The notes beneath the pieces are model-generated. The model made no database searches. It was not told the DNA's origin and saw only the letters and a list, made by a program, of their open reading frames with translations. From positions 744,001-808,000 of the forward strand of contig NZ_BMFH01000001.1 of NCBI RefSeq assembly GCF_014638095.1: a stretch of 64,000 nt of DNA, in the 5' to 3' direction. The stretch comes from Muriicola marianensis (GTDB taxonomy: Bacteria > Bacteroidota > Bacteroidia > Flavobacteriales > Flavobacteriaceae). The position numbers and the translations under genes were made by a program. Of this stretch, positions 18,488-27,831 are shown piece by piece. Each line of letters starts with the position of its first letter. Within the stretch, counting starts at the first letter, position 1.

Positions 18488-19861
18488 TCAGTCTTTTAAT
18501 GTATCCAAGATCAGTTTGATATCCTCCACGGTGGTATCCGGGTTGATAAAGCAAAAGCGCAGGACCGTTTCATATCCCTTTTCTGTTTTCCACTGCGTAG
18601 GGGTCACCAGAGCAATGCCTTCCTTGTGGTTTCTGTAGGTCCACTCCCGATACCTCCCGGGATCCCATCCATCCCTCCTAAATAAGACGCATGAGAGGCT
18701 GGGTGGCCGCACCAGAGAAAGATCAGACCTTTGTTCGATAAGTTCTCCTGCGATGTTGGCGAGGGAAATCCCCCTCTCAACGGCCCATTTGTATTTATCT
18801 GTGCCGTGGGTCGCCAGGGAGAACCACAAAGGCATACCCCTTAGCCTTCGGGTTAACTGGATCTGATAATCGGCGGGATTAAAGCCACTGGCGCCTTCAT
18901 CATTAAAGATATCGAGGTAGGATCCTTCCTGTTTATGTGCTTCAAGCGCCAGGGACGGATCCCGGTAGAGCACTGCCCCACAGTCATAGGGGGAGAATAG
19001 CCATTTATGCGGATCAATGGTAATACTGTCCGCTTTTTCTATCCCGTTAAAAAGGTGCCTTACAGAATCCGCTGCGAGGGCACCCCCACCATAGGCCGCA
19101 TCCACGTGGTACCACAATTCTTCTTCTTTGCAAACCTCCGCAATCCCCTCAAGATCGTCAATTATACCGGCATTGGTGGTACCACCCGTGGCTACCACGG
19201 CGAAGAGACATTGTCTTTTTTCCTCCGGCAGAGTTCTTATCTCCTGGCGGAGCAAATCGGCGGTAAGCCTGTCTTCGGTCTCCACCAGATGTACATCAGC
19301 ATCTATGACCTTGGCCATAGCCTTGATAGAGGAGTGCGCCCCTACCGAGGTCATGATCAACCCCTTCCTGTTCACGTGCGCATCAGGCTTCCTCCAGTAT
19401 TCCCTGGCGGTTACCATGGCCGACAGGTTGGCGGCAGTACCCCCGCTCGTAAAGACCCCAAAGGCGCCTTCAGGCATTCCCGTTAAGGATATCAGCCATT
19501 TCATGGCCTGGTTCTCGCAAAAAATACCCCCTGCCCCTTCCATCCAATAGGCGCCGTGAACGCTGGAAGCTGAAGTGACCAGGTCGAACATCACCGCCGC
19601 CCTTGTCGGTGCTGCGGGTACAAAGGCCAGGTGCCTCGGGTGGTCTATTGGGACAGTCGACTTCACCAGAACGTCCCTGAACAGCTGGAATGCCCTTTCC
19701 CCTCCGATCCCTTTGGGCGTAATGGTCTCGCCGACCATAGCAAATAGTTCTTCTTCCTTTTTAATGTCCCCCAGGGATGGGGTCACGTTAGTGATCCTGT
19801 TGATGGCGTATTTCATGACATCCAGGGTCATCTCCACCAGATCGATGTCGATATTGTGCAT
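18488..19861 (-). CDS. PLP-dependent group II amino acid decarboxylase
   Basis: This 457-residue protein belongs to the aromatic-amino-acid/glutamate decarboxylase family. Visible are the FTSGGTAANL turn (~137-146), the cofactor-binding Asp254 in YHVDAAYGG and the PLP lysine Lys286 in TIDPHKWLFSPYDCG. C-terminal parts (LRGMPLWFSLATHG) also fit. Substrate specificity (tyrosine, tryptophan, diaminobutyrate or others) cannot be assigned. The 5' leader contains CAACCTAAA, a sequence common ahead of starts in this group. Confidence 0.85.
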   Translation of the reverse strand: MHNIDIDLVEMTLDVMKYAINRITNVTPSLGDIKKEEELFAMVGETITPKGIGGERAFQLFRDVLVKSTVPIDHPRHLAFVPAAPTRAAVMFDLVTSASSVHGAYWMEGAGGIFCENQAMKWLISLTGMPEGAFGVFTSGGTAANLSAMVTAREYWRKPDAHVNRKGLIMTSVGAHSSIKAMAKVIDADVHLVETEDRLTADLLRQEIRTLPEEKRQCLFAVVATGGTTNAGIIDDLEGIAEVCKEEELWYHVDAAYGGGALAADSVRHLFNGIEKADSITIDPHKWLFSPYDCGAVLYRDPSLALEAHKQEGSYLDIFNDEGASGFNPADYQIQLTRRLRGMPLWFSLATHGTDKYKWAVERGISLANIAGELIEQRSDLSLVRPPSLSCVLFRRDGWDPGRYREWTYRNHKEGIALVTPTQWKTEKGYETVLRFCFINPDTTVEDIKLILDTLKD

Positions 19862-19913
19862 ACGATGTATTTAGGTTGAAAATATACGGGTTCTGACCGA
19901 AATGCAAACCCTT

Positions 19914-21518
19914 CTAAGGCGTTTGCAGCACATAAAATTCTGAAGAGAACGGATCCATGGAATCCATGAGGAACGGGATCAGACCTTTGCCCATCTCTAA
20001 ATAAAGCTCAGAAAAGTTGACAACCCTTTCCTGTAGGGAGCCATTTGGGAACAACTCGTTCTGGATCTCGGTCATTCGTTCTACCTGATCTACCAGCTTG
20101 CGTTTTTGGGCCTTTAGCAGCCGCTTCTCCAGCTTATCCAGCCCTTTGATTTGCTTGACCTCCTGTGCCTTTACGGCTCCGAGGAACGATTTATCCGTTT
20201 TTTCCGCCAGGGAATACAAGGCTTCGAATTGCTTCTTTAGATGTTCCCGCTGGGGACTGAAGTCGATATCTATGTTGGAGATCTCTCGTATCTTCTTGTT
20301 GATCAACCGGTTTTGGTCCAGGAAAAGATCCCTAACGTGAAGACTCATTTTCCGGATCTTTTTCTCCTGTTTTCCGGTGAGCAGAAGGGCAGAATTCCTG
20401 AGTAACAAAGCCGGGAATGGCACATTGGCTGCATCGAAGTGGGACTTCAGCTCCAGCCAGTAGGCCAATTCGCCTCCCCCTCCTATATAACAGAGATTCG
20501 GCAAAACCACCTCCTGATACAGTGGCCTGGTGATCACGTTGGGGGAAAAGCGTTCGGGATGAGCTTCTAATTCTGCTTCGATCTCTTCCCTGCTAAACAC
20601 CAGCTCCGTATTGTTGACATAATATTTCCCTTCTTTCTCAATCAGGCGTTCGCGCAGATCATCCAGGATATAAAAATAGTTGATCTCCCGGGGGTTCACC
20701 TGAATGCTGCAGGAAGGGGAAGCTTTTGTCAGGGACTCAATGGTCTCGCTGACCTGTCGGTAGGAAGTATGCTCGTAAAGGTCTTGTTTTATATATGGTA
20801 AAAAGCTTCGTTTCAGGGAAGGGTCATCCCCGTCAACTATGACGAGGCCGTAATGCCCGAAAAGCTCATTGACCAGGCAGCGGGTGGCCCGGGTCAGGTT
20901 TTCATGTCCCAGATAGGCTTTTGAGAATAACTCGCTGAGTTCTGCGGCGTATTTGCCCTGTCCCATTTCCATGGAAAACAATTCCAGCACTGCTTCCAGC
21001 CCTTCTGTTGAAAGTCGTCCCACAGGTCCGGCCGACTCCCTGTTCCACTGCAGCTTTTTTCCCTTGAAATTGAAGTAGTTGATCTCGTCAAAATCGTGGT
21101 CCTCCGTCGCCATCCAGTATACCGGTACAAAATGGTTCTCGGGATATTTCTTCCCGAGTTCTTCGGTGAGTTTGATCGTACTGATGATCTTGTACAAAAA
21201 ATAAAGAGGGCCTGTAAAGATATTGAGCTGGTGGCCTGTGACTACCGTAAAGGTATTTTCCTTCGCAAGGAATTCGATATTCGCACGAACTTCCGAAGGA
21301 GGGTCCAGGTGATCGTACTGCCGATTGAGTGCCTCCAGCAGCACTTTTCGCTGTTCCGGTAAGAAAGAGGCCTTTTTTTCTTTGATCTGAGCCCCAAATG
21401 ATACAATGGAAGGATAACGGTGATAAAACTCCTTCAGAACAGGAGCCTGATCCAGATAATCACAAATGATTTCTGAAAAGTAGCCTGTCTCTCTGAACGG
21501 AATTCCTGCTGGCTGCAT
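19914..21518 (-). CDS. bshC: Bacillithiol synthase BshC (cysteine-adding enzyme)
   Basis: BshC performs the last step of bacillithiol synthesis, adding cysteine to glucosaminyl-malate. The 534-residue protein matches the family in length and motifs: VVTGHQLNIFTGPLYFLYK (~95-113), PVYWMATEDHDFDEIN (~132-147), and a long coiled-coil region near the C terminus (~400-480). Bacteroidota use bacillithiol in place of glutathione. BshA and BshB are not in this window. It has its own promoter box at 21538-21545. Confidence 0.94.
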   Translation of the reverse strand: MQPAGIPFRETGYFSEIICDYLDQAPVLKEFYHRYPSIVSFGAQIKEKKASFLPEQRKVLLEALNRQYDHLDPPSEVRANIEFLAKENTFTVVTGHQLNIFTGPLYFLYKIISTIKLTEELGKKYPENHFVPVYWMATEDHDFDEINYFNFKGKKLQWNRESAGPVGRLSTEGLEAVLELFSMEMGQGKYAAELSELFSKAYLGHENLTRATRCLVNELFGHYGLVIVDGDDPSLKRSFLPYIKQDLYEHTSYRQVSETIESLTKASPSCSIQVNPREINYFYILDDLRERLIEKEGKYYVNNTELVFSREEIEAELEAHPERFSPNVITRPLYQEVVLPNLCYIGGGGELAYWLELKSHFDAANVPFPALLLRNSALLLTGKQEKKIRKMSLHVRDLFLDQNRLINKKIREISNIDIDFSPQREHLKKQFEALYSLAEKTDKSFLGAVKAQEVKQIKGLDKLEKRLLKAQKRKLVDQVERMTEIQNELFPNGSLQERVVNFSELYLEMGKGLIPFLMDSMDPFSSEFYVLQTP

Positions 21519-21537
21519 ATGGGATCGTTATCGCCCC

Positions 21538-21545
21538 CAAAGATA
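21538..21545 (-). promoter_or_regulatory. Promoter -7 element of bshC
   Basis: TATCTTTG on the minus strand, exact to the Bacteroidota consensus, ends 19 bases before the bshC ATG. It also lies just downstream of a small open frame (21557-21670), so bshC need not depend on that frame for transcription. Confidence 0.6.
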
Positions 21546-21556
21546 AGGTTCTGGCT

Positions 21557-21670
21557 TTAGCGGATTCCTAAAAATACGTTAAGTTGAAGAATTTTGAGAA
21601 GGGTGATAAGAGGAATATCTTGTCGATCAGCGAGATTATCCACCCACTGCTGCACGTCGAAGAAGGTCAT
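21557..21670 (-). CDS. Possible 37-residue small protein upstream of bshC
   Basis: An ATG-started frame of 37 codons begins MTFFDVQQWVDNLADRQD and continues into a leucine- and isoleucine-rich amphipathic stretch. Its codon use looks like its neighbours and it fills most of the gap between bshC and the divergent M14 gene. I recognise no family. It could be a real small protein or chance; the bshC promoter box lies after it. Confidence 0.25.
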   Translation of the reverse strand: MTFFDVQQWVDNLADRQDIPLITLLKILQLNVFLGIR

Positions 21671-21701
21671 TGAAATCGTTATTATTTATGGATTTTATCC
21701 T

Positions 21702-21709
21702 TAGATTTG
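21702..21709 (+). promoter_or_regulatory. Promoter -7 element of the M14 peptidase gene
   Basis: TAGATTTG is an exact -7 match and lies 24 bases before the ATG at 21734. It overlaps the in-frame TTG at 21707, which argues that the ATG is the true start. Confidence 0.55.
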
Positions 21710-21733
21710 GAACCTTTACCTCAGAGAAATAAT

Positions 21734-24190
21734 ATGAAAAATATCCTTCCTTTCTTTCTGCTGCTTACCTCTTTTCAGGTAGTGGCCCAAAGCATTCAGT
21801 CCCCATCCGAATTTTTGGGGTATGAACTCGGCACTGAGTTCACCCGGCACCACCAGGTAGTGGATTATTACCGTTATCTGGCTACTGCTGCTCCGGACCG
21901 GGTAAAGCTTCAGGAATATGGTAAAACCAACGAGAGGAGGCCGCTCTTGCTGGCCTATGTGAGTTCTGCGGACAATATGCGCAACCTGGAATCAATCAGG
22001 GAGGCACATCTGGAAAGTACCTCGGGAAGGGGGAATGCCAGTAAGGCTATCGTCTGGTTAAGTTACAATGTACACGGAAATGAGAGCGTGAGTACCGAGG
22101 CGTCCATGCAGACCATCTATACCCTGCTGACGGAAAAAAGCGACTATCTCGAGAATACAGTGGTGATCATAGACCCCTGCATCAACCCGGACGGGCGCGA
22201 CCGCTATGTAAATTGGTACAATTCCTTTAAAAATACGCCCCACCAGGTAGATCCTGACAGCAAGGAACACCACGAAGGCTGGTTGAGCGGAAGGGCCAAC
22301 CACTATATGTTCGACCTCAACAGGGACTGGGCATGGCTGACCCAGGTAGAGAGCCGACAGAGAATAAAGATGTACAACCAGTGGATGCCTCATATTCATG
22401 TGGACTTCCACGAACAGGGGGTGGATAATCCTTATTTCTTTGCTCCCTCGGCTGAACCCTTTCACGAAGTGATTACCCCCTTCCAGCGTTCTTTCCAGGA
22501 GACACTGGGCAGAAACCACGCCAGATATTTTGATGCGAACGGATGGTTCTATTTTACCAAGGAACGGTTCGACCTGTTTTATCCCAGTTACGGGGATACC
22601 TATCCCACTTACAACGGTGCCATCGGTATGACCTATGAGCAGGGTGGCAGTGGTCGTGCAGGTCTAGGCGTCATCACCAGCATAGGTGATACGCTGACTT
22701 TGAAAGACCGCATCGACCACCACTTCACCACCGGGATTTCAACGGTAGAGGTAGCTGCTCAAAACCACACGACCCTCAATGAGGAGTTCCGGAAATTCTA
22801 TCAAAACAAGAATTACACCTACAAAAGTTACGTCCTCAACGGAGATATCGACCATCAAAGGGCCCTTACCCAACTCCTGGATCAGCACGGGATCCGGTAT
22901 GGCTGGGGTTCAGCAGGACAGGCCAAAGGATTTGTATACACTACCGGAAGGAATGGGACGGTGCAAACCGGATCGGAAAGCCTGATCGTCTCCACGGATC
23001 AGACCAAAGGAACGCTGGTAAAAGTGTTGTTTGAGCCCGATGCCCGCCTGAGCGATTCCCTTACCTATGACATTACGGCCTGGTCCCTTCCCTACGCCTA
23101 CGGCCTCGATGCCCTGGCATCTACAACGCCGGTCAGATCATCCGCTGAATCAAAATCAATCTCCTTCCCCACTCCGCCTAGGAATTCCTACGCTTATGTA
23201 ACTGATTGGAACAGTATGGAGGATGCCCGCTTTCTGGCTGATCTACTAAAAGCCGGGATCAGGGTAAGGACCGCCCATCTGCCTTTTTCACTCAACGGTA
23301 AGTCGTTCGGAAGGGGAAGCCTGATCATCACCAGGGCAGATAATTCCGAACCCGGGAAAACAGACCGTCTCTTCGGCATATTTGGGAAGTATGCCCATAA
23401 AGAAATCACGGCGGTTTCTACCGGTTATGTCGATAAGGGGAAAGATTTCGGGTCCAGTGATGTGAAAATGATCCCTTTTGCCAAGGTTGGTGTACTCTCA
23501 GGGGAACCTACGTCCTCCCTACGATTTGGGGAGATCTGGCACTTTTTTGAACAACAACTCCATTACCCGCTGACTGTGCTGGAAGCAGACTATTTCGGGA
23601 GGATAGACCTTTCTGATTACGACGTCCTGATCCTGCCCGATGGATGGGGTTACCGCTCATTCCTCAATGAATCGAACCTGGGTAAGATCAGGGATTGGGT
23701 AAGAGGCGGAGGCCGGCTCATCGCCATGGGGAATGCCATCGAATCCCTCGAAGGAAAAGAAGGTTTTGGGATTAAATCGCTTAAGTCGGATAATGGTGAA
23801 AACCGAGAGCAGGAAGACCCGGGCTTGTATGAAGAAGCCCGGAGGGAGCGCATGAAAGACCAGATCACAGGGGCTATTTTCAGGACCAAGGTAGACCCCA
23901 CTCATCCGTTGTCCTTTGGTTACGGCGACACCTATTTCAGTTTGAAACTCGGTAATGACAGTTACGAGTATCTGAACCGGGGAACGGTGGCCTACATAGA
24001 GGGTACGGCCAGGCCCGTAGCCGGTTTTGCAGGAAGCGAGGCTCAGAAAAAAATCTCGAATTCCCTGGTTTTCGGCGTGGAGAATTCAGGACGTGGACAG
24101 GTGGTCTACATGGTAGACAATCCTCTCTTCAGGGGATTCTGGGAAAATGGCAAGCTCTTTTTTGCCAATGCCCTTTTTATGTTGGATTAA
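21734..24190 (+). CDS. Secreted M14 family zinc carboxypeptidase
   Basis: The protein is 818 residues with a signal peptide (cleavage after VVAQ, ~19). The M14 catalytic domain has zinc ligands His114 and Glu117 in YNVHGNES, a further His in VDFHEQG, and the catalytic Glu probably in MTYEQGG. The INPDGRDRY motif supplies substrate-binding residues. The C-terminal half (~500-818) contains a glutamine-amidotransferase-like segment (VLILPDGWGYRSFL). Role: peptide degradation outside the cytoplasm. A clear paralogue starts at 62146. The ATG at 21734 is preferred over the TTG at 21707 because it gives a clean signal peptide. Confidence 0.88.
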   Translation: MKNILPFFLLLTSFQVVAQSIQSPSEFLGYELGTEFTRHHQVVDYYRYLATAAPDRVKLQEYGKTNERRPLLLAYVSSADNMRNLESIREAHLESTSGRGNASKAIVWLSYNVHGNESVSTEASMQTIYTLLTEKSDYLENTVVIIDPCINPDGRDRYVNWYNSFKNTPHQVDPDSKEHHEGWLSGRANHYMFDLNRDWAWLTQVESRQRIKMYNQWMPHIHVDFHEQGVDNPYFFAPSAEPFHEVITPFQRSFQETLGRNHARYFDANGWFYFTKERFDLFYPSYGDTYPTYNGAIGMTYEQGGSGRAGLGVITSIGDTLTLKDRIDHHFTTGISTVEVAAQNHTTLNEEFRKFYQNKNYTYKSYVLNGDIDHQRALTQLLDQHGIRYGWGSAGQAKGFVYTTGRNGTVQTGSESLIVSTDQTKGTLVKVLFEPDARLSDSLTYDITAWSLPYAYGLDALASTTPVRSSAESKSISFPTPPRNSYAYVTDWNSMEDARFLADLLKAGIRVRTAHLPFSLNGKSFGRGSLIITRADNSEPGKTDRLFGIFGKYAHKEITAVSTGYVDKGKDFGSSDVKMIPFAKVGVLSGEPTSSLRFGEIWHFFEQQLHYPLTVLEADYFGRIDLSDYDVLILPDGWGYRSFLNESNLGKIRDWVRGGGRLIAMGNAIESLEGKEGFGIKSLKSDNGENREQEDPGLYEEARRERMKDQITGAIFRTKVDPTHPLSFGYGDTYFSLKLGNDSYEYLNRGTVAYIEGTARPVAGFAGSEAQKKISNSLVFGVENSGRGQVVYMVDNPLFRGFWENGKLFFANALFMLD

Positions 24191-24203
24191 CTGATTGCTA
24201 AAG

Positions 24204-24398
24204 ATGACACATTACAAGGTTGAAACCCTGATCTATTACACCAAACCATTTGCCAACCGCAACCATATCATGGATGCCTCCAAAAAAGGGATACAGGAAC
24301 TGCTGGACAAGTACGCGGCCGACCGCTGGAGGTTGGTGTCCACGGATGCTACCCAGTTTGGCTCGGCCATGTATATCTATCTCTACTTCGAAAAGTAG
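24204..24398 (+). CDS. Small DUF4177-like protein
   Basis: The protein is 64 residues. It begins MTHYKVETLIYY and carries the family pattern of a KGIQELLDKYAADRWRLVS helix followed by a terminal strand ending YLYFEK. Function unknown; DUF4177 proteins are small alpha-beta proteins. It follows the M14 gene by 13 bases and is likely cotranscribed. The ATG at 24204 is preferred to a TTG three codons earlier. Confidence 0.65.
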   Translation: MTHYKVETLIYYTKPFANRNHIMDASKKGIQELLDKYAADRWRLVSTDATQFGSAMYIYLYFEK

Positions 24399-24402
24399 GC
24401 CA

Positions 24403-25479
24403 TCAGTAGAGCATAAAAGCCATGAATACGATTCCTACAAAGGCCATAGGCAGGATAAAAAGCATGTAGATAAAGGAGATGACATTGGCTTTGAGAAAAG
24501 CACCTATCCAGCTGCTGCGATAAAAATTTCTCAGGGCCACCATGAGATATACGAGATAGGACAGGGTGATGATTACCTCTAGCCATACAGGCACGTCAAT
24601 GATCTTATTAGCAAGAATTATGATACTAAAAGCCGTGAATAAAAAGGTAAAAAAGTAGAAGCTGAACACCATATGGTGGGCAAAATTCCCCCGCCTCCAG
24701 TAAAATATTTTGAGTAAGAGGGCAAAGATCGGCATCAGCAGAAACATGGCAATAGGGATGGTATCGTAAAACGTCTGCAGTATACCCCCGCCTCTTTGCA
24801 CATAGAGTTTATACATCTGCTCGTAGAATCGACGGTTTAGGCCGGAGGCTTCCTCTTCCATCCCCATGGCCACTAATTTTTCATGCATAGGAGCATCTGC
24901 TGCGATCAGGGAATCCAGTACTTTTTGATCAAAATCAAAGGTCATGCCCCGGTTCAGGCTGGAAGGGTTTTCGGCCGTTTCTGTCATGACAGAGTCGATA
25001 TCCGCCATATCCTCATCGGAGATTCCCCATTTATCCTTATTCATTTTTATCATCTCTTTCGTCTTTACCAATTGGAGGGAATCATTGGAACTCAACTTGA
25101 GGGAATCCGGGGCAATCTCTACCGAATCCCGGTCCATGCCCTTTTTTAAGGCCTCAGTCATTTCAGAATCGGCTTTACGGATACTGAAAGAAAACAGAAA
25201 AAAGAAAACAACCGAAATAAAGAGATAGAATTGAGCGGGATGGAGATACTTTAACCTTTTCCCGTCTACGAAACGCCTCGCCAGGACCCCGGGTTTAAAG
25301 ATCAGTGGAAAAAAGCTCCTGAAGAAGCGGGCATCCACTGAAAAGTAGTCACTGATGGTTTTACTGAACAGGACGCCGAAGGTGAGATTGTCTGTCACCT
25401 CCTGCCCGCATTTGGGACAGTAATCATATGACGGATCAAGGGGTTGGTCACAGTTCTTGCAGCGGTTGGTCTGGGTCAT
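24403..25479 (-). CDS. DUF3667 membrane protein with N-terminal zinc ribbon
   Basis: The protein is 358 residues. The N terminus has four cysteines in the pattern CKNCD...CPKCG (residues 7, 10, 21 and 24), a likely zinc ribbon. A membrane segment at ~80-100 precedes an acidic, Ser/Asp-rich region (~105-200). At least four membrane segments follow (~235-358). This is the DUF3667 architecture, a Bacteroidota family of unknown function. It converges within four bases of the DUF4177 gene. A near-consensus TACATTTA lies upstream. Confidence 0.8.
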   Translation of the reverse strand: MTQTNRCKNCDQPLDPSYDYCPKCGQEVTDNLTFGVLFSKTISDYFSVDARFFRSFFPLIFKPGVLARRFVDGKRLKYLHPAQFYLFISVVFFFLFSFSIRKADSEMTEALKKGMDRDSVEIAPDSLKLSSNDSLQLVKTKEMIKMNKDKWGISDEDMADIDSVMTETAENPSSLNRGMTFDFDQKVLDSLIAADAPMHEKLVAMGMEEEASGLNRRFYEQMYKLYVQRGGGILQTFYDTIPIAMFLLMPIFALLLKIFYWRRGNFAHHMVFSFYFFTFLFTAFSIIILANKIIDVPVWLEVIITLSYLVYLMVALRNFYRSSWIGAFLKANVISFIYMLFILPMAFVGIVFMAFMLY

Positions 25480-25608
25480 TGGTTATTTTTATATAAATGT
25501 AGAAAAATTCAGTGTAAGGTAACAGGGCAGCGGAGATAGTTAAAATGGCTACTGTTCTCCTTCTCCTTTGTATCTTGGAAGCAACTTACTACACTGTCCA
25601 TAGGACGA

Positions 25609-26292
25609 ATGAGATCGGAAAACGTTACCACATTCTTAGAAACCCTGGATCGGCTTTGTGCTGAGAAAGCCAATGCCGAGATCGCAGCAGGCCAAAAAGC
25701 CTATATGCGTAACCAGTTTGCTTTCTATGGCGTCAAGACCCCGGAGAGAAAAGAAATCCAGAAGGTGATATTCCAAAAAGAACTGCTGCCTTCAAAGGTT
25801 GATCTTCCCACCCTGATCAGGGTGTTGTGGGAGAAAACGGAAAGGGAAAACCAGTACATCGGACAGGAACTGGCCAGGAAATTCATCAGAAAAGCAGAAG
25901 CAGAAGACTGGGAACTTTACGAATACATGATCACCCATAAATCCTGGTGGGATACGGTCGACTTCATCGCGTCGAACCTGGTGGGACCCTACTTCATGGC
26001 GTACCCTGGGAACAGGGATGGGGTTACCGAAAAGTGGATGACTTCCGGGAATATTTGGTTGCAGCGGACTGTCCTCTTGTTCCAATTAAAGTACAAAGAA
26101 GATACCGATACGGAATTCCTGAGCAAGACTATTACCCGCCTCCTGGGTTCTCGTGAGTTCTTTATCAACAAGGCCATAGGCTGGATCCTCAGGGAATACA
26201 GCAAAACCAATCCCTCATGGGTAAAAGAGTTTGCTGCACGTACACCTCTGGAGCCTTTAAGCGCAAAGGAAGGCCTCAGACTTTTAAAGTAA
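25609..26292 (+). CDS. AlkD-like DNA alkylation repair protein
   Basis: This is a 227-residue all-helical HEAT-repeat protein. The YMRNQFAFYGVKTPERK start and the HKSWWDTVDFIASNLVG motif with its conserved Trp and Asp residues match the AlkD DNA glycosylase family, which excises 3- and 7-alkylated purines without base flipping. The length (~225) is normal. It stands alone; TATCTTGG, close to a -7 box, lies 30 bases upstream. Confidence 0.85.
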   Translation: MRSENVTTFLETLDRLCAEKANAEIAAGQKAYMRNQFAFYGVKTPERKEIQKVIFQKELLPSKVDLPTLIRVLWEKTERENQYIGQELARKFIRKAEAEDWELYEYMITHKSWWDTVDFIASNLVGPYFMAYPGNRDGVTEKWMTSGNIWLQRTVLLFQLKYKEDTDTEFLSKTITRLLGSREFFINKAIGWILREYSKTNPSWVKEFAARTPLEPLSAKEGLRLLK

Positions 26293-26298
26293 GACTGT

Positions 26299-27540
26299 CT
26301 ACTCCATTAGTTTAACAAGTTTGCCAACGGTAAGGCCCTGTGCTATGATTGAGAATACTACGACCACATAGGTGATCAGCAGAAATAATTCACGATTCAT
26401 CTCAGCAGTCAGGCCCAGAGCAAGTGCTATGGAAATCGCACCGCGTAGCCCGCCCCATGTCATGATGATACCGGTACGAGGGACAAATTCGAGTTTCTGT
26501 TTAAAAAATGAAATGGGTAAAAGGAGGGAAAGATAACGACAGAGTAAAACGATAGGTATAGTGATGATCCCTGCAAGCAGGTAAGTGGAGTTAAATGTAA
26601 GGACGAGGATCTCCATCCCCAGAAGCACAAAAAGTAAGGTGTTGAGCAGGATATCTATCAGCTCCCAGAACTTGTCGACATACACCATGGTATTTTCTGA
26701 CATGGCACTGTTCCTAAGCTTATCATTACCGATCATCAACCCTGCAACAACCATCGCCAACGGGGCTGAGACATGGAGTTTATGAGCGATCACGGTCCCT
26801 GTCATTACCGTGGCCAGGGTAATGATCACCTCGATATCGTAATCGTCTATGGTCCGCATCAACCTGTAGGTCGCCCAGCCCAGCAACAGGCCCAGGGCAA
26901 TCCCCCCGAATACTTCCACCCCAAATAGTTTTATCACACCCAAAGCCGAAACAGCTTCCTCCGAAGGAGATGCAATCTCAAACAGGGTAAGAAAAACCAC
27001 TACCCCTACCCCGTCGTTAAAAAGGGATTCTCCCACGATCTTAGCCTCCAGTTTCTTCGGTACCCCAGCCTGTTTAAGGATACCCAGAACGGCGATAGGA
27101 TCAGTAGGGGAGATCAGGGCACCAAATAGCACACAATGGAGATAAGGCACGTCCATGCCAAGTGCCATCAGCAGGTAGTAGGTCACGGTCCCAACAAGGA
27201 AGGTGGAGGTCAGCACCCCAAGGGTGGCAAAGCTCAGAATGGGCCATCTCAGTTTTCTGAGTTGTTCGAAATCGGTATGCAGGGCCCCCGCGAAAAGCAG
27301 GAAACTCAGCATGATATCGAGCAAGACCGTCTTAAAGTCGATGCGTGATAGAATGTAGCGTTCTACATTCAACAGGGTGGGATCCACATAACTCCACGCG
27401 AATACGGCCAGAGTTAAGAGGATGGTTATGAACATGAGTCCGATGGTATTGGGCATTTTCAGGAAGCGAACGTTGATGTACCCGAAAATGGCCGAGAGGA
27501 ATACCAAAATAGTGGTGATGGTAAACAGGTCTAACTGCAT
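26299..27540 (-). CDS. CPA1 family Na+/H+ antiporter
   Basis: The 413-residue membrane protein has about 12 segments. The diagnostic SPTDPIAVLGIL (~123-134) and ESLFNDGVGVVVF (~150-162) motifs carry the ion-binding Asp residues of the CPA1 group. There is no long cytoplasmic tail. It probably exchanges Na+ (or Li+) for protons, as expected of a marine organism. Upstream, AAGGAGG forms an unusually good Shine-Dalgarno for this phylum, within a small palindrome CTCCTTAAGGAG. Confidence 0.87.
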   Translation of the reverse strand: MQLDLFTITTILVFLSAIFGYINVRFLKMPNTIGLMFITILLTLAVFAWSYVDPTLLNVERYILSRIDFKTVLLDIMLSFLLFAGALHTDFEQLRKLRWPILSFATLGVLTSTFLVGTVTYYLLMALGMDVPYLHCVLFGALISPTDPIAVLGILKQAGVPKKLEAKIVGESLFNDGVGVVVFLTLFEIASPSEEAVSALGVIKLFGVEVFGGIALGLLLGWATYRLMRTIDDYDIEVIITLATVMTGTVIAHKLHVSAPLAMVVAGLMIGNDKLRNSAMSENTMVYVDKFWELIDILLNTLLFVLLGMEILVLTFNSTYLLAGIITIPIVLLCRYLSLLLPISFFKQKLEFVPRTGIIMTWGGLRGAISIALALGLTAEMNRELFLLITYVVVVFSIIAQGLTVGKLVKLME

Positions 27541-27831
27541 GTCCCAAATGTACTCCTCCTTAAGGAGATGACAAAAATGAGTTGTATAATTTAAAATTTT
27601 ACGAAGTCCGTTTACAGCGGTTTTGGCCTGTGGGTAAAGGAGATGTAGGATGTTGAATTCCTGCCGTTCTCATTTGAAATATGCTGATTATTTGCGAACT
27701 TCAAACACCGAAATATGAGACAGGCAAGGCGATCTGCGTGAATGAAAATTCAACGCCGCTCTGAATCGTTTGGATCGATCGCCTGCCTCACCTCAATAGA
27801 TTTTTTAACCTTTTGAAGGGAGTATCGCATA
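27541..27831. other. Intergenic region between antiporter and cbpA
   Basis: There is no convincing gene. The right half is unusually structured: a 12-bp bulged stem (27722-27734 with 27777-27788) encloses a hairpin with a GAAA loop (27736-27756). Upstream of it, TCTCAT/ATGAGA and TTTGAA/TTCAAA form a second, looser inverted repeat at about 27668-27720. No CIRCE-like element is visible. Confidence 0.45.
27722..27788 (+). ncRNA. Candidate structured RNA or leader element upstream of cbpA
   Basis: AGGCA plus GGCGATC (27722-27734, one bulged A) pairs with GATCGCC plus TGCCT (27777-27788). Inside, GCGTGAAT (27736-27743) pairs with ATTCAACGC (27748-27756, one bulged A) around a GAAA tetraloop. The remainder of the loop is about 20 bases. 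It ends 43 bases before the cbpA ATG. It may be a leader, such as a thermosensor, or a DNA site; no family is recognised. Confidence 0.35.

Noticed and set aside
27716-27792. tRNA-like fold
   Set aside because: The outer stem suggested an acceptor arm, but there is no T-arm consensus or anticodon loop of the right size.
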